Assembly (NCBI GenBank): GCA_028583415.1
Contig: CM053266.1
Coordinates: 3,109,217-3,173,216 of the forward strand
Direction of reading: 5' to 3'
Origin: Protea cynaroides
Lineage: Eukaryota; Streptophyta; Magnoliopsida; Proteales; Proteaceae
DNA: 64,000 bases
Of this stretch, positions 1-10,579 are shown piece by piece. Every line of letters starts with the position of its first letter. Position 1 is the first letter of the stretch. Both the position numbers and the translations under genes were made by a program. The notes under the pieces are model-generated. The model ran no database searches and was not told the origin of the DNA. It saw only the letters and a program-made list of their open reading frames with translations.

Positions 1-429
1 ATAACAAGGTACAGTAAAATACATTGTATAGACTAATCAATAATGATGTAACAAATAATTAATTATTATTCAATAATTAATTATCAACTAATAAATGATA
101 TACATGCAATAATCATACATGCTTCTAATAGGTTATGTATCAACCTAACCATATACTAAAACTGGAATGTACATAAATGAAATATAACTTTATATACCTA
201 ATAAAATAAATCCAAAAATGATGTAGGATTGAGTCGTGTTGGTACACTCTCCTTAAGACAGTATTTGCTCTCTATTGGTGCAGTAGGCCTCTTGCAAATC
301 TGCCTCCAAGATAAAACAACCTCTATGTAGGATACCCTCCCAGTGTGCACACATTGTCAGGTATATGCAGACCCTACAACTAAGATCAACTCCTTTGGAA
401 GAAACAACTAAGCTTGACCCTCCGATTAA
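1..429. other. AT-rich spacer, no gene seen
   Basis: The stretch is A/T-rich with short AATTAATTATT-type runs. I see no coding frame, RNA gene or element boundary. The right part may be the worn end of the LTR-like piece that follows on the minus strand. Confidence 0.5.
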
Positions 430-884
430 ACAAAATAGGAAGAGAGAGAGAGTTGAAAAGGAAGAGAGAGAGAGAGAAATCCATTGATTTCGAGTGAGTT
501 TGAAGCATGGGGTCGGGCTCTATTTATAGGGCCCAGATACCACTTGGAAGTGCCCACTGGAAGGGGTGTGGCCTTCCATGGATCTTACGATCGACGGTCC
601 AGATGGCATCCATTCGGGTGTGGAGATGCATCTCTACACACCTGCCCCTTCCAAAAGGGTGTCTGCATAGGGGTGGGTCAAAACCCGACCACACCCACAC
701 CCACGTCTGCATCACGGTCGCAGGTTGAGGTCTGGTCAGGTCCGACCAGCGCGTGTGCGTGCGTGTGTGTGAGTGAGTCTACTCTACCCGAGCTAGGCTT
801 CCTTGCTTTAGCTCAATTGGTAGGCGACAACCTTTACAAATAAGGACCCCTCCTCTTTAACCTCTAAGCAATGTGGGACTAACA
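430..884 (-). mobile_element. probable degraded LTR (minus strand)
   Basis: Read on the minus strand it starts with TGTTAGTCCCACATTG (from 884), a start common in plant Ty1/copia LTRs. A TATAAATA box follows (plus-strand positions 521-528), then a leader with two GA/CT dinucleotide runs (441-478). This order fits U3, TATA and R of an LTR. I could not place the other LTR end, a primer-binding site or a target duplication, so it may be a truncated or solo LTR. The plus-strand open frame across it shows no recognisable domain and I treat it as chance. Confidence 0.4.
521..528 (-). promoter_or_regulatory. TATA box of the minus-strand LTR-like piece
   Basis: TATAAATA on the minus strand, flanked by GC-rich sequence and followed by a CT-rich leader. 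It is typical of a plant core promoter and supports the LTR reading. Confidence 0.4.
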
Positions 885-1202
885 AAGTGTCACACCTATT
901 CAAAACCGAAAATCAAAACTCCCGCCCAAAATCAAAACCAAAATTTTGGAGCCAAATGAAAAAGGATAAGTTTTGAGTTTGAATTTCTTTTGAAACTTTA
1001 TTTTCAAAAAGAGTTTGTTTTTTTTTTTACTTTTATTTACTTTTTCCAACAATTTTCCTCGAGGGTTTAAGGAAGAAGCAAGAGTGATTGACGAAAGGAA
1101 ATGAAGATGATTAGAGAAACTTAGCTACACACACATGGCTGAAGAGTCACATGCAATAGGCGTGAGGAAGAAGAAAGGGCAACTCCATGGGCCAACTTCT
1201 TT
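885..1202. other. spacer, no gene seen
   Basis: A/T-rich sequence with poly-T runs and no coding frame. The last bases carry the left copy (1195-1202) of the 8-bp repeat flanking the next element. Confidence 0.5.
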
Positions 1203-1373
1203 GGAAAAAGATCCTCTGTAGTGAGGCCAAAGGGGCGGTGAGGATCCCAACCACTCAAAATTCATCTGACTTCACTACAGAGGATCCAAAGTGACTAGTG
1301 AGGACATCCTAATGCACTTTGAATAGTTGAGATCCTCACTACCACTTTGGCCTCACTACATAGGATCACAATC
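1203..1373. mobile_element. small foldback transposon (MITE) with 8-bp target duplication
   Basis: Two long inverted arms of about 40 bp (from 1210, and up to 1367) pair over GATCCTCTGTAGTGAGGCC-like sequence with a few mismatches. A third partial copy of the arm sits inside, inverted, near 1273-1290. The element is flanked by the direct repeat ACTTCTTT at 1195-1202 and 1374-1381. An 8-bp duplication is characteristic of the hAT superfamily. There is no coding capacity. The extreme ends match poorly, so the family is an inference. Confidence 0.65.
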
Positions 1374-1381
1374 ACTTCTTT

Positions 1382-1964
1382 CTAGTAATTAGAATAGGAA
1401 CCGTTTTACCTATTGAGATCAGTTCACATAGTACGATCCGATCACCGTCTTTGGGGAGGGAAAACTCAGTTTTCTGCCTTCGTCTATATCCTGTGGGTTC
1501 CAGCCTCCATTATATTATTACCAACACCATACCCATTTACAGTCTTCATATGCTAACATTGGGCGTGGCTCACCAGCAAATGCGTGTACTCTCCATGGGA
1601 TTTGGGACCCACTAGATATAAAGGATTGATGGAGATTACACGCACTTGCTGGGTAGAAAGAAGAAAAATCATATGCGGGTGGGTTTTTAATGACCGTTTA
1701 TTTTTCAGATTTTAAGCTTCAACCATTTTTAAAGGACTGTATAATATGCATTTTTAGCATAAAAAAAAAAAGAAAGTTAAAAGGACTGTCTGGATAGGCC
1801 TTGTACGCGTTAGATGCAGCCTATCGTCTGTCTTCCCTACCAATCAAGGGACCTGATACTCAACAAACGGAACAAAGTATCCAGTTTAGGATTGGAGTTT
1901 TCTAGTTCTCAACAACTGTTAAAGACTGAAAAACCTAAAAGAGATAAATCTTAAATGCATGACA
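1382..1964. other. upstream region of the acyltransferase-like gene
   Basis: No coding frame is seen. This should hold the promoter of the gene starting at 2015. The only TATA-like string (TATAATA near 1739) is more than 250 bp upstream of the ATG, so I do not call a TATA box. Confidence 0.4.
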
Positions 1965-2012
1965 ACTCAACGACCTCTCTCTCTCTATCTCTCTTTCTGT
2001 TCTCTCTATCTG
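1965..2012 (+). promoter_or_regulatory. CT-rich 5' leader (Y patch) before the ATG
   Basis: A run of CTCTCT/TCTCTT repeats lies immediately upstream of the chosen ATG at 2015. Pyrimidine patches are common in plant 5' leaders and core promoters. An upstream in-frame ATG at 1955 would translate this run as a Ser/Leu/Phe-rich tail, which is why the ATG after the run is preferred. Confidence 0.5.
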
Positions 2013-2014
2013 AC

Positions 2015-5000
2015 ATGGCTGATTTTAATCCCAAAAACTTGGATCCAGCAGCAAATCTGGAACAAGCGGGTCGACGCGTTGGCAGCACAGAACAGAGCTT
2101 GTGCCTAGCCGTACCAGGAGGCACCGGCATAGCAGTCCTAGCCATGCTCTTCACAAAAGACCCTGGAAACTCAATTCTCCAGAGCGCCCTCCACGAACTC
2201 CAAAAATCCCATCCCATCCTTCGTTCTAGAATTACTCGAGATGACAAAATCAACACATTCTTCTTCTCCGTATCCCCCATCCCTCTACTTCAAATCCAAT
2301 CCTTTGACGTCTCCACAACTTCTCAACTCCTTGAAAGCCTCACAAAATCTGACCCAAACAATGGAAGCATCTCAGCGTTCCAACGTATCATCGAACACGA
2401 ACTGAATCAAAATCCTTGGTCCAATCAGTCCGACACGGACGTCCTCTTTGCCAGTCTTTACGCTTTGCCTGATTCGAAGTGGATCGTAGCGCTGCGCCTC
2501 CACGCATCGATCTGTGACCGTACGTCGGCGGTGTTTCTGTTGAAGGAACTGCTGGGGTTGATCCGAGGGAAAGAAGAAGAAGGCGTTGGCGAGGAACAGG
2601 GGATGGGAAAACAGGAGTTGAATTTGGGGATAGAGCAGCTTATCCCCAGCGGAAAAGCAAATAAACCTTTCTGGGCTCGAGGGTTAGATTTGCTTGGCTA
2701 CTCATTGAATGCGATGAGGTTCTCCAATCTTGAGTTTAAAGATGTGACATCGCCAAGATCATCGCAGGTCATCAGATTGCAGATGAACCCAGATGAGACT
2801 CATCGAATTCTGACGGTAAAGTCTTCTCCGATCTACACCTTCCAGTCTTTTTATTTTTTGCAACGTGTTTGGTGATGATAGGATTAATCCGACAGCTCCA
2901 ACCTAATCCGCTCACGAGATTTGCCGGTATTTTGTCGATTTCTCACAGAACGAATCTAATTTGCAGAATCTTACTCAAAAAAAAAATCTAATTTGCAGAA
3001 GGGAAATCAATAATGTTCCAACTTTGTAGCCACTGAATATTCTTCCTTGGTGTGATCCCCTCCGTTGGATTGTAGGTTGGGTGTCAATGCCTAATTGGCG
3101 AACAATAGTTTATTGGTGTCAATCCGGTATTGGTTGTCTTTGTTCACTCCAGTCCAAAACCAAACCATTATAAAAGTTCGGTTTCAGTTCAGCCTCGTTT
3201 GATTTTGGTTTTATTGAGTAGGTTTAATGGGTTTTTTTATCGGTTTAGTTTCGGTTTTCTATGTGTCTTTAATAAAAGATTGGGTAGATGGGTTCTTATT
3301 GATCCATTACCAGGTTTGTTTGGTTTCAGTTTCAATCCATTGGGTCTGATTAATTTGACTTATAAATTGGCTCAGTTCAGTTTCCGTTTTTCACGGATCT
3401 CTAAAAACACGGAACAATTACGATCCTGGGCTTGTCCGGTTTCAATTTTCAGTTTAGGTCTAATTTTGTTACCTCTAGCAAACATGGGTAGGCAAGGGTA
3501 TTTCAAATGATACAGGACTTTAGAGGCATCTAACAAATAAAATTACAGTTCAAATTAATATAATGAGAAGTATTGGAAGGGAGCTTATAGTTTGAAAGAG
3601 AGCTTTTTCAGACCCATATTCATACTTCTCAACTACATTTCAACCCAAAAATAACCTTCTTAACCACATAGATTGATGATCTTCAGATAGGCAGCTTCGG
3701 ACCCGAGGAAAATGTCCTTGTACCCTTTGTACATAGGTGGTGTCTTAACTCCTACGGATGGGATGTTTGGGTTTGTAGCATGGACAATATCATAGGTCAA
3801 TTTTTAATTTTTTTTGGTTAAAAATATCATAGGTAAATCTAGTAAGGGAAAATAAGAACATCAGTATGTAAATTTTGTCTCTCCCTTGATCCTGTGATAC
3901 CGATAGCTTCGTATACTAGGACACTTTAATGTTAGAAGCCCATGAACTTACCCACCAGCCTCTTTTAGCTTCTCTTGTTTTTAGGTGATAAAAATTCTGT
4001 ATGAAAATAATTTTATTATGGCAAAAGTTATATGCAGGACCCTGCATATATATATAGTAATCTCATCACAATAAATGGAGAAGGGTTATATAAATTATTA
4101 AAGGGTTATAAAAATGATTCGAAACTAATGATGAATTATACTGTTTAAACCAAAACTCTAAAACTGATTAAATCTTTCTTTAATCACTTAGGGTCTGTTT
4201 GATAAAACTTCTGTTTTCTGGATTTTATGGATTCTAGCTCCCAGGGGGCTATTTTGGAGTAGAAGCACATTTGATAAATCCGATTGGATTCCAATTCCCA
4301 CAGAGTGAACCGGATTCAGAATGGCTCCAGAATCCAAATTTTTGGAGTCATAAATACTTGCTCCAAGCTATTTGATCAACTTTTTGAAAGAAAAAAAAGA
4401 GTTGATTCTCACATGAATCTCACTTGACCACCACCACCACCGTCACCACCACCCACCACAGCCACCACCACCGCCACCACCACCCACCACCCACTTCCAC
4501 CATCGCCACCACCACTGCCACCACACCACTACTGCCACCACAACCAACACTGCTATCGTCGCCGCTGTCACTACCACCACCGCCACCACCACCACCACCA
4601 TCGCCACCACCACCATCACCACCCACCACCACCACAACCACCGCCACCACCACCCACCACCCAACATCGCCATTACCCACCACCACCACAACCACCGCCA
4701 CCACCACCCACAGCCCACCACGCCACCACCTACCACAACTGTTTTTCTAAACTTCGATTGGAGGGATAAGTGTGTTATCAAACATGTTTCTAATTTAAAG
4801 ATGCTCTAGAATCCATTTAAGAATTGTGTTATCAAACAAGTTTCTATTCCAAAATAATCTTAGAGTAGCTTTGAGTAGAATCCAAATTTGAACCAGAATC
4901 CAGAATCCAGAAACAGAAGTTTTATCAAAATAATCTTAATGTTGAAGGTCTATTCTTAGACATAATTAATTTTATTTTAATGCTTTCTACATGGCCTATT

Positions 5001-6812
5001 TTTAAATCGTAAATCCATCTTCATATATAATTAAATTGATTTTAATTTCCCTAATTTTCCCTCTCCCCTCTCCCTCGTTCTTAATTCTATTCCTCTCCAT
5101 CTGGGAGAGAAATTGTTTAAAAATCGATTTTGGTAAGCATTTTGAAATCGTTTAATAAACGATTTAGTTTTGATTTTAACCATTATATATCAAACTAAAA
5201 TGGAACTACACCATTAAACTAAAATCACACCATTTAACATCCTTATTAAATAAGAAGCACTCATGGAATTTCTTTCTCATATATGATTCCCTTTTTCTCT
5301 TGTCATATCCATTTTTTTTCCTTTTAAGAGCAGTCCTCTGGAAACCCAACAAACGAAAGCCCTAAAATCTTATCCAGGTAATACCCAAAGTGTCCTAAGT
5401 TTAATAAATAACATGTATGGGTTTTACTAGCTTCATATTATGTGGTATGACCAATTGATTGAATAAGCTCTCCAAGTGGAGAAAATAGCTACCAGCCAAG
5501 ATTGGCTTCTGGCACCGTTGGTGCTGGAAACCTTTTTCATTTTTATTCCCATGTAACGATGTAGATTCATTCAAGTTTTTTTGATAGATCCCTTGTGCCC
5601 TTCCTTGATTAATTCCATCAAGGATTAAAATCTCAATAGTCTAAAGGCTTGGTATGTATTCTTAAAATGTATTTGAATGAACAATACAATCCTAATATAG
5701 AATGAAAATAATTTAAGAATGAAATATTTCCATTCTGAATTTAAAAACCCAACATAAGTTGAAGTGCTACGTAAATTTATGGTTCAAAAACGAAAATGGA
5801 TTGATCTCAGAATTCTTGACTTAGAATGTATTCCAATAACCTTAGTTGTTTTTTTTTTTTGATAATACAGAAATGCAAGGGAAAGGGAATTAAATTGTGT
5901 GGGGCAATAGCAGCTGCTGGATTGGTCGCTGCACATTCTTCGAAACACCTCCTCCCTGATCACCAGTTTGAGAAGTACGCTGTCATTACTCTCATTGATT
6001 GCCGCAAGTTGTTGGACCCACCACTCAATTACCGCAGTCTTGGTAAGTCTTTCTTGTTGAATGCATTGATCTTTCGTTTTAAACAGTGTTTGGTATGTAT
6101 TTTTAAGAATATAAAATATCGATTCATGAAATAAGTGAGAGAATATTCATTCTAGAATATATTATTAACTTATTTTGCATTCGAGTCCTGAATGAAAATA
6201 TCATTTAAAAATATATATCAAATGCAGCCTAACTTTTAACCATTCAAGTCATCGAGCTTTTCTATTGAAACCAGCCAATAAAATGAACTGTCTAGATTTT
6301 TTTTTTTTTTTTTATATTGTAAACCAATTGAAAAAGTTTAGGTTAATTGTGTTTCTCCAGGATTTTACCATTCTGCCATCCTAAACACACATGATGTAAA
6401 GGGAGGAGAAGAAGTATGGGAACTAGCAAGCAGATGCTATGGGAGCTTCAGAGATTCTTTCAACGCCAACAAGCATTTCTCAGACATTGATGTTCTCAAC
6501 CTCCTCATGTGCAAAGCCATCGAAAATCCGGGCTTGACGCCTCACTTATCCTTGAGAACATCCATCATCAGTGTGTTTGAGGATCCCGTGATCGACGATG
6601 AACCCACGCAGCTACATCAAGGGATGGGAATGGAGGACTATATGGGATGTGCCTCGGTGCATGGTGTGGGTCCCTCAATTGCGGTATTTGACACAATCCG
6701 TAATGGACGGTTGGATTGTATCTGTGTCTATCCGTCTCCTTTGCATTCCAGGGAACAGATGCAAGAGCTGATTGACACCATGAAAAGGATTCTGGTGAGC
6801 AGTGGTGATTGA
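2015..6812 (+). CDS. condensation/alcohol-acetyltransferase-like protein, 3 exons
   Basis: Exons are 2015-2815, 5871-6042 and 6361-6812, giving 474 aa. Donors are ACG|GTAAAG and CTTG|GTAAGT; acceptors are ATACAG|AA and CTCCAG|GA. Phases 0 and 1 join without a stop. The N-terminal part has the condensation/CAT-fold signature ALHELQKSHPILRSRI (about residues 59-74). The expected HHxxxDG position reads LHASICD, so the first His and the Asp are kept but the second, catalytic His is Ala. Exon 3 ends with the YPSPLHSREQM stretch, near the C-terminus, that I recall from plant members of this acyltransferase-like group. It is likely a soluble cytosolic protein: no signal peptide or membrane segment is visible. 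Substrate unknown. It is the only host gene in the window and has no breaks. Alternative: start at 1955, in frame, adding 20 residues. Confidence 0.75.
3070..3500 (+). repeat. GGTTT/GGTTC-rich degenerate repeat
   Basis: It begins with GGGTGTCAAT-like sequence and continues with many GGTTTCGGTTT/TTGGTTT variants. Such sequence is common in worn non-autonomous hAT-type elements of plants. I found no clear ends or target duplication. The open frame through it is a by-product of low complexity. Confidence 0.3.
4191..4935. mobile_element. Tourist-like (PIF/Harbinger) MITE in intron 1
   Basis: The left end GGGTCTGTTTGATAAAAC has the GGG-N-TGTTTG form of Tourist elements. The right end carries the inverted copy (CAGAAGTTTTATCAAAATAAT). 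Both sides are bounded by TTA (4188-4190 and 4936-4938), the superfamily's target duplication. The inverted ends extend through CTTCTGTTTCTGGATT. At 745 bp it is long for a MITE because a CCA-rich microsatellite has expanded inside it. No transposase frame. Confidence 0.7.
4424..4730. repeat. CCA/CCG trinucleotide microsatellite
   Basis: About 300 bp of imperfect (CCA)n with CCG, TCA and ACA interruptions inside the MITE. The overlapping open frames on both strands (poly-His/Thr/Pro, poly-Val/Gly/Trp) come from the repeat and are not genes. Confidence 0.9.
6043..6360 (+). other. intron 2 of the acyltransferase-like gene
   Basis: A 318-bp GT-AG intron with donor GTAAGT, a long poly-T tract near 6298-6313 and acceptor CTCCAG. 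It is A/T-rich and contains no repeat I recognise. Confidence 0.75.
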
Positions 6813-6929
6813 ACTTAGCAGACTATGGTATCCTTGAGTGTCTCAGGAAATAATGGGGTTAAACTTCGATGAATGAGGTTTAACATCTAAGTTCCGGCCA
6901 TTCATGGGTTGGTTGGAGATGTGGGTCTG

Positions 6930-7090
6930 ATTTCTGAATAGGGTTGTCAGTCGGCTGGTTTGGTCCGATTTTGGTCATATACATTCAAATCCAAAATCAA
7001 ACTTAAAAAAAATTCAAATCCAAAATCAAACTTAAAAAAAAATATCGTTTTTGTTCTGGCTTTAGTCCAGCTTGACCGGTTTGGTTTGGG
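6930..7090. repeat. GGTTT-rich repeat with a 29-bp tandem duplication
   Basis: The unit ATTCAAATCCAAAATCAAAC plus an A-run occurs twice in tandem (6983-7011 and 7012-7040), flanked by GGTTTGG-rich sequence like that in intron 1 near 3100-3500. Probably a worn mobile-element fragment. Confidence 0.45.
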
Positions 7091-7368
7091 ATAGATGATA
7101 CAAATAAAATTATTATTATTATCCACAGTACCCCCAATCCACAATGGTGTGGGCCCTGTCATTATCGTTTACGGCGGTTTGAACGCGGATGCAAGTTTTT
7201 CTTCAAAGAAGATCGGAGGTTTATGATACATCTCTCGTGATCACATTGGTACTCCAATTTTTTCTATTTGGGAACCATGCTGTTTCAATCATCTGATTTT
7301 GGGTAAAGCATTGGCTATTTGTGCCTCTATTGGTAGTCATAAATAAAGGTGTTGAGCAGTCGCTAATG

Positions 7369-7520
7369 GGAAGGAGATCGTCTCCTGCGGCAGGACGGTC
7401 CTGCGACCGATCCAAGGGTTCGGGGATCAGGCTGGCCGCCTGCCAATACATTGGGAGGTGGGCCGACTGAAATCCGGCCCTTGGCAGGCGACAGGACCGC
7501 AGGAGACGATTTCTATACCT
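7369..7520. mobile_element. foldback element with flanking GCTAATG repeats
   Basis: Arms ATCGTCTCCTGCGG (7377-7390) and its exact inverse (7497-7510) enclose a GC-rich centre and could form a stable hairpin. The direct repeat GCTAATG flanks it at 7362-7368 and 7521-7527. No coding capacity. Superfamily uncertain because 7 bp is not a diagnostic duplication length. Confidence 0.5.
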
Positions 7521-7527
7521 GCTAATG

Positions 7528-7864
7528 TAGTCAGATAATCAGAAAGTGATGAATATTTATTGCGATAAAAAGTCTCTCCAAGTTTTCAATGTGTTCAAAT
7601 ACTTGAGGACGTCTTGCATTTATTATGAAAGTTGGAACTTTAGTTAAATTTCTATGGAGCAAAACAGCACCGTTCACTTTTTTGCTAGGAGGCCTGTCCG
7701 TTTATCGTGTACGACGATTTTAAACAAGATAAGAATTGATATAGATGCAAAATTCTCGATGACTGTATTGCACATTTACGTGGTCTCTTATAGAGCCTTT
7801 ATACAGCTGTTTACAGGTTGAGCTTGATCCCATATATTTAGGAAGATATTGTTACATTCAAAAT
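7528..7864. other. spacer, no gene seen
   Basis: A/T-rich sequence with no coding frame longer than chance. Two related stretches around CGTTTACGGCGGTTT (about 7167) and CGTTTATCGTGTACGACG (about 7700) sit either side of the foldback element, but I cannot assign them. Confidence 0.4.
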
Positions 7865-8266
7865 TTAAACATTTGAAAGATGGACGATTTCCTTAGATTT
7901 GGTTGTTGAAAAAGGGATGCATGGGCCAGCGTCTGTGGAGAGATTCTTGGGCATATCGGTGTGCCGAATCATGCCAGCTTCCATGGAAATATTCTTGATC
8001 TTATCTGGTGAGAGAATCATGCTAGAATCGATTAAGATAATCTTGTGCATATCTGGATTGAGAATCAGGCCAGCATCCGTTGAGAGATTCTTGCGTACAA
8101 TAATATCTTCATTATCATCCCCCCTCAAGCTGTGTGGCACAGGAAATAAGCACATTTTGGTTTGAAGACAATTATGATGGGCTGAAGATAGACCTTTCGT
8201 AAAAATATCGACAACCTGATTGTGGCTGGAAACATACCGAACATCAACGGTTTTGCGCCCTACCAT
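7865..8266 (-). pseudogene. Ty1/copia pol fragment (end of RNase H)
   Basis: Minus-strand frame of 133 codons. Residues 4-23 read VDVRYVSSHNQVVDIFTKGL, the classic copia RNase H ending (V-x-Y-V-x-[ST]-H-x-Q-x-A/V-D-I-F-T-K-x-L), followed by the PHSLRG motif at the end of copia pol. Everything upstream (RT, integrase, gag) is missing: sequence beyond 8266 does not continue the frame. Downstream of the motif the frame runs on through a 16-residue tandem repeat. A broken remnant. Confidence 0.75.
7925..8092 (-). repeat. 48-bp tandem repeat, about 3.5 copies, in frame with copia pol
   Basis: Units at 8045-8092, 7997-8044, 7949-7996 and a partial unit at 7925-7948. Each is exactly 48 bp and opens (minus strand) with AAGA(A/T)T. 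In frame each encodes a variant of the 16-residue unit KNLSTDAGLILNPDMH. Units differ substantially, so the array is old, yet no unit has gained a stop or an indel. Confidence 0.8.
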
Positions 8267-9235
8267 GTAAAACCTGCACCCAAAAAACCCGGCTTAACTT
8301 GGCTTTTCTTCTGTGCCAGGGTTTTCCATCGTTGACAAACCAGAACCGAAGCTAACCTGAAGACCAGCACATCTAAATACTAAAAGAAAACTCAAGTGTA
8401 CTAATGACTATGCTAGGGTACGACCTAAAGTGTCACCGGTCACGACTTCCAGTCGGAAGGCCCCATCCCAAGCGCCACCGACATTGCAACTGAACAAGCT
8501 TGGATAGACACCCCGGGGGAATTCAAACTCAAATTTGATCAGTTGGGGAGGCCGGGAATATTCCTTTGGACCAATGAATGAACCCAATGGGTCCCACCTC
8601 CAAGTCAACCAATCAAACTAGGATTAGGGAGTTCAACTCCTATCCAATGTTCAGTTCTGCCACTTGGCACTGTCTCACAGCTTCCCACTCCAACTAAGAG
8701 TCCAACTTCTAAGGGAGACTATAGTTGATTAACCATATCACATATCAGACTCCTTTCTTCTTTGAGTACTGCCATTCAAAAACTTTGACGTGTTCTTAGA
8801 GAGGGAGAAAAAGAGTTAAAAGAGGAAGAGAAGCTTGGAGGGAAAGCTACTTGGAGAACCGTCGGCACCGTTTATCACTTTGCACCACCACTCGAACTGT
8901 CGCCGATAATACCAGTAAAAGCTGTACCTTAGTGTTGTAATGTAGACTAATCTAATTGTTAAATCACTTAGACTAACTTCCTTGATGAAGCTCCACTCCC
9001 TATTAATGGTAGAGCATAGTATTGTCTTTCGAATCTCAAGAAGACTTTCTCTCAACGTACGGCTTAGGGAAAACCTCGAATCCGTCATTGATTTAAACCC
9101 AGAATAGCAAGTCCTAGACCTAGGAGGTATGCTTGTAATCGACTGTATTAAGTCAGTTAACTGAAGATTTAATCGATGGGAAAACTCTAATCAGTTGGAA
9201 TACCAACGAACTTCCATAGAAGAAGTCTGAAGGCA
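8267..9235. other. unassigned sequence between copia and gypsy remnants
   Basis: I recognise no protein domain on either strand. The open frames are short and lack motifs. An A/G-rich stretch (8800-8845) resembles the leaders of the LTRs further right, but no LTR start, TATA box or donor site is seen. It ends abruptly where truncated LTR sequence of element A begins, so a deletion or recombination breakpoint lies near 9235. Confidence 0.4.
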
Positions 9236-10284
9236 TGATAGGAATAGGCATGTGGATGTATGTGTGTGGTTGGTGTGCTTGATGCGAGCGAGTATCAGGG
9301 GGAGGTGTCATAGGCGGGGCCTCAGCACTCTAGCTCTATCTCTAACTCAAGTCTTGTCCACTAACATCGTCGTATCGCCATTACCTTAGCGGAATTAATA
9401 CGTCGTAGGGCATCAGGGGGACGTGACACTATGGTTCATCCTGGTCACCAGACCCTAGCTCTATCTCTATGGACGTATAGAGGGATGCTGGGGTGAGGCA
9501 TTGGATACACTGTTTGGCATTAGGATTGGTTAGTTGCGAGCCTAGTTTACGAGCCCTCGCCAGTAGGGGCTTACGTGTTGGTATGGAAAAGGGGTACAAC
9601 AATAAACGTGACCTTTCTGTGTACATTGTCCATGAATTGGGTGCATGTGAGTCGACAATAAACGTTACCTTTGGGCGGCTTCACACACTCATGTCTAGAG
9701 GTGCGACGTCAATAAACGTGATCTTTGGCCACCTATCCTTTCTATAGCACATTGCAAACTTATTTACCAGACCAAAGATATGAATTGAATGCATGCATAT
9801 GTTTGTTGCATTGTTTTGTTTGCTCACTGAGCCATGATGTGTGCTCACTCTCTCGACGTCGAATATTTTTAGTTGATGATGCAGGTACCACAGTTGCAGA
9901 TTATATAAATGATTCGGTGTATGCGCGTGTTGCTGCAATGGAGGCTGAAGACTTAGAGGATACGCATGACCCTCATGCGAGTGCAACTCATGCGTGTTCT
10001 ATTAGGATTTTTATTTAGATTTATAAAAGATGTAATTGATATTCTATTTACTTATGTCTCAATTGATACAACAATAATTTGATATTTTAATTATGATTAT
10101 TACATTTAAAATGCTCAGTTCATTTACTATAAGACTTCCGCTATTGTGTATTTATTCTGATTATGGTTGTGGATGTGCATGGTTTTATTTCTAATGGATA
10201 CCGCCTACTAGAGATCCTGGTTGAACCGTTGGTTTGTAGCGGTTCATCACACCATTCTGAATGGTACAGAATTGGGGTGTGACA
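9236..10284 (+). repeat. element A 5' LTR, missing its first ~1.2 kb
   Basis: Matches the last 1.05 kb of the 3' LTR (from about 18782) and ends ...GGGTGTGACA. U3, the TATA box and the first leader part are absent, so this copy could not promote transcription. The conserved small LTR frame at 9872-10018 has lost one base near its end, which destroys the Cys-rich tail. Confidence 0.85.
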
Positions 10285-10287
10285 ACT

Positions 10288-10299
10288 TGGTATCAGAGC
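10288..10299 (+). other. primer-binding site, initiator tRNA-Met type (A)
   Basis: TGGTATCAGAGC, complementary to the 3' end of plant initiator tRNA-Met, 3 nt after the LTR end. It marks the start of the internal region and fixes the element's orientation. Confidence 0.9.
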
Positions 10300-10579
10300 A
10301 TCTCAGGCTTTATCTATGAAACCATATACTTCCACAAAAGGGTCGTGAACTGAAATAGGATAAAAAATATAAAAGACATAATAATAACACACCATAAGCA
10401 CCTGTGTTGTTTGATACTAAAATGAAATAGAATAATGCATCTATTAAATGAGAAACAAAGATAAATACAACAAAAAAGGAAGAACAAACGTTTATATATA
10501 TATATATGATCAAAGCAGAGTACAGTCCACAGTCCGGACAGTTACTCTGATGTACAAAAAGAAAAATAAAAGGAATACA

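Larger units (their letters stand above)
2816..5870 (+). other. intron 1 of the acyltransferase-like gene
   Basis: A 3055-bp GT-AG intron, long for a plant gene, that ends in a poly-T tract and ACAG. It is enlarged by repeats: a GGTTT-rich stretch (about 3070-3500) and a Tourist-like MITE (4191-4935). The rest is A/T-rich with no coding frame. Confidence 0.75.

Noticed and set aside
484..843. 119-codon plus-strand frame
   Set aside because: It crosses a minus-strand LTR-like U3/leader with a TATA box, has no recognisable motif, and overlaps other frames of similar length.
1955..2014. Upstream in-frame ATG as start of the acyltransferase-like gene
   Set aside because: It would translate a CT-repeat leader into a Ser/Leu-rich stretch; the ATG after the pyrimidine patch gives an ordinary N-terminus. 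Not excluded.
4420..4781. Three overlapping open frames on both strands rich in His/Thr/Pro or Val/Gly/Trp
   Set aside because: They are the translation of a CCA/CCG microsatellite inside a MITE, with no domain and no codon bias independent of the repeat.
10288..10299. tRNA gene at the GGTATCAGAGC sequences
   Set aside because: Only the 12-nt complement of a tRNA 3' end is present, directly after an LTR end: a primer-binding site, not a tRNA gene.
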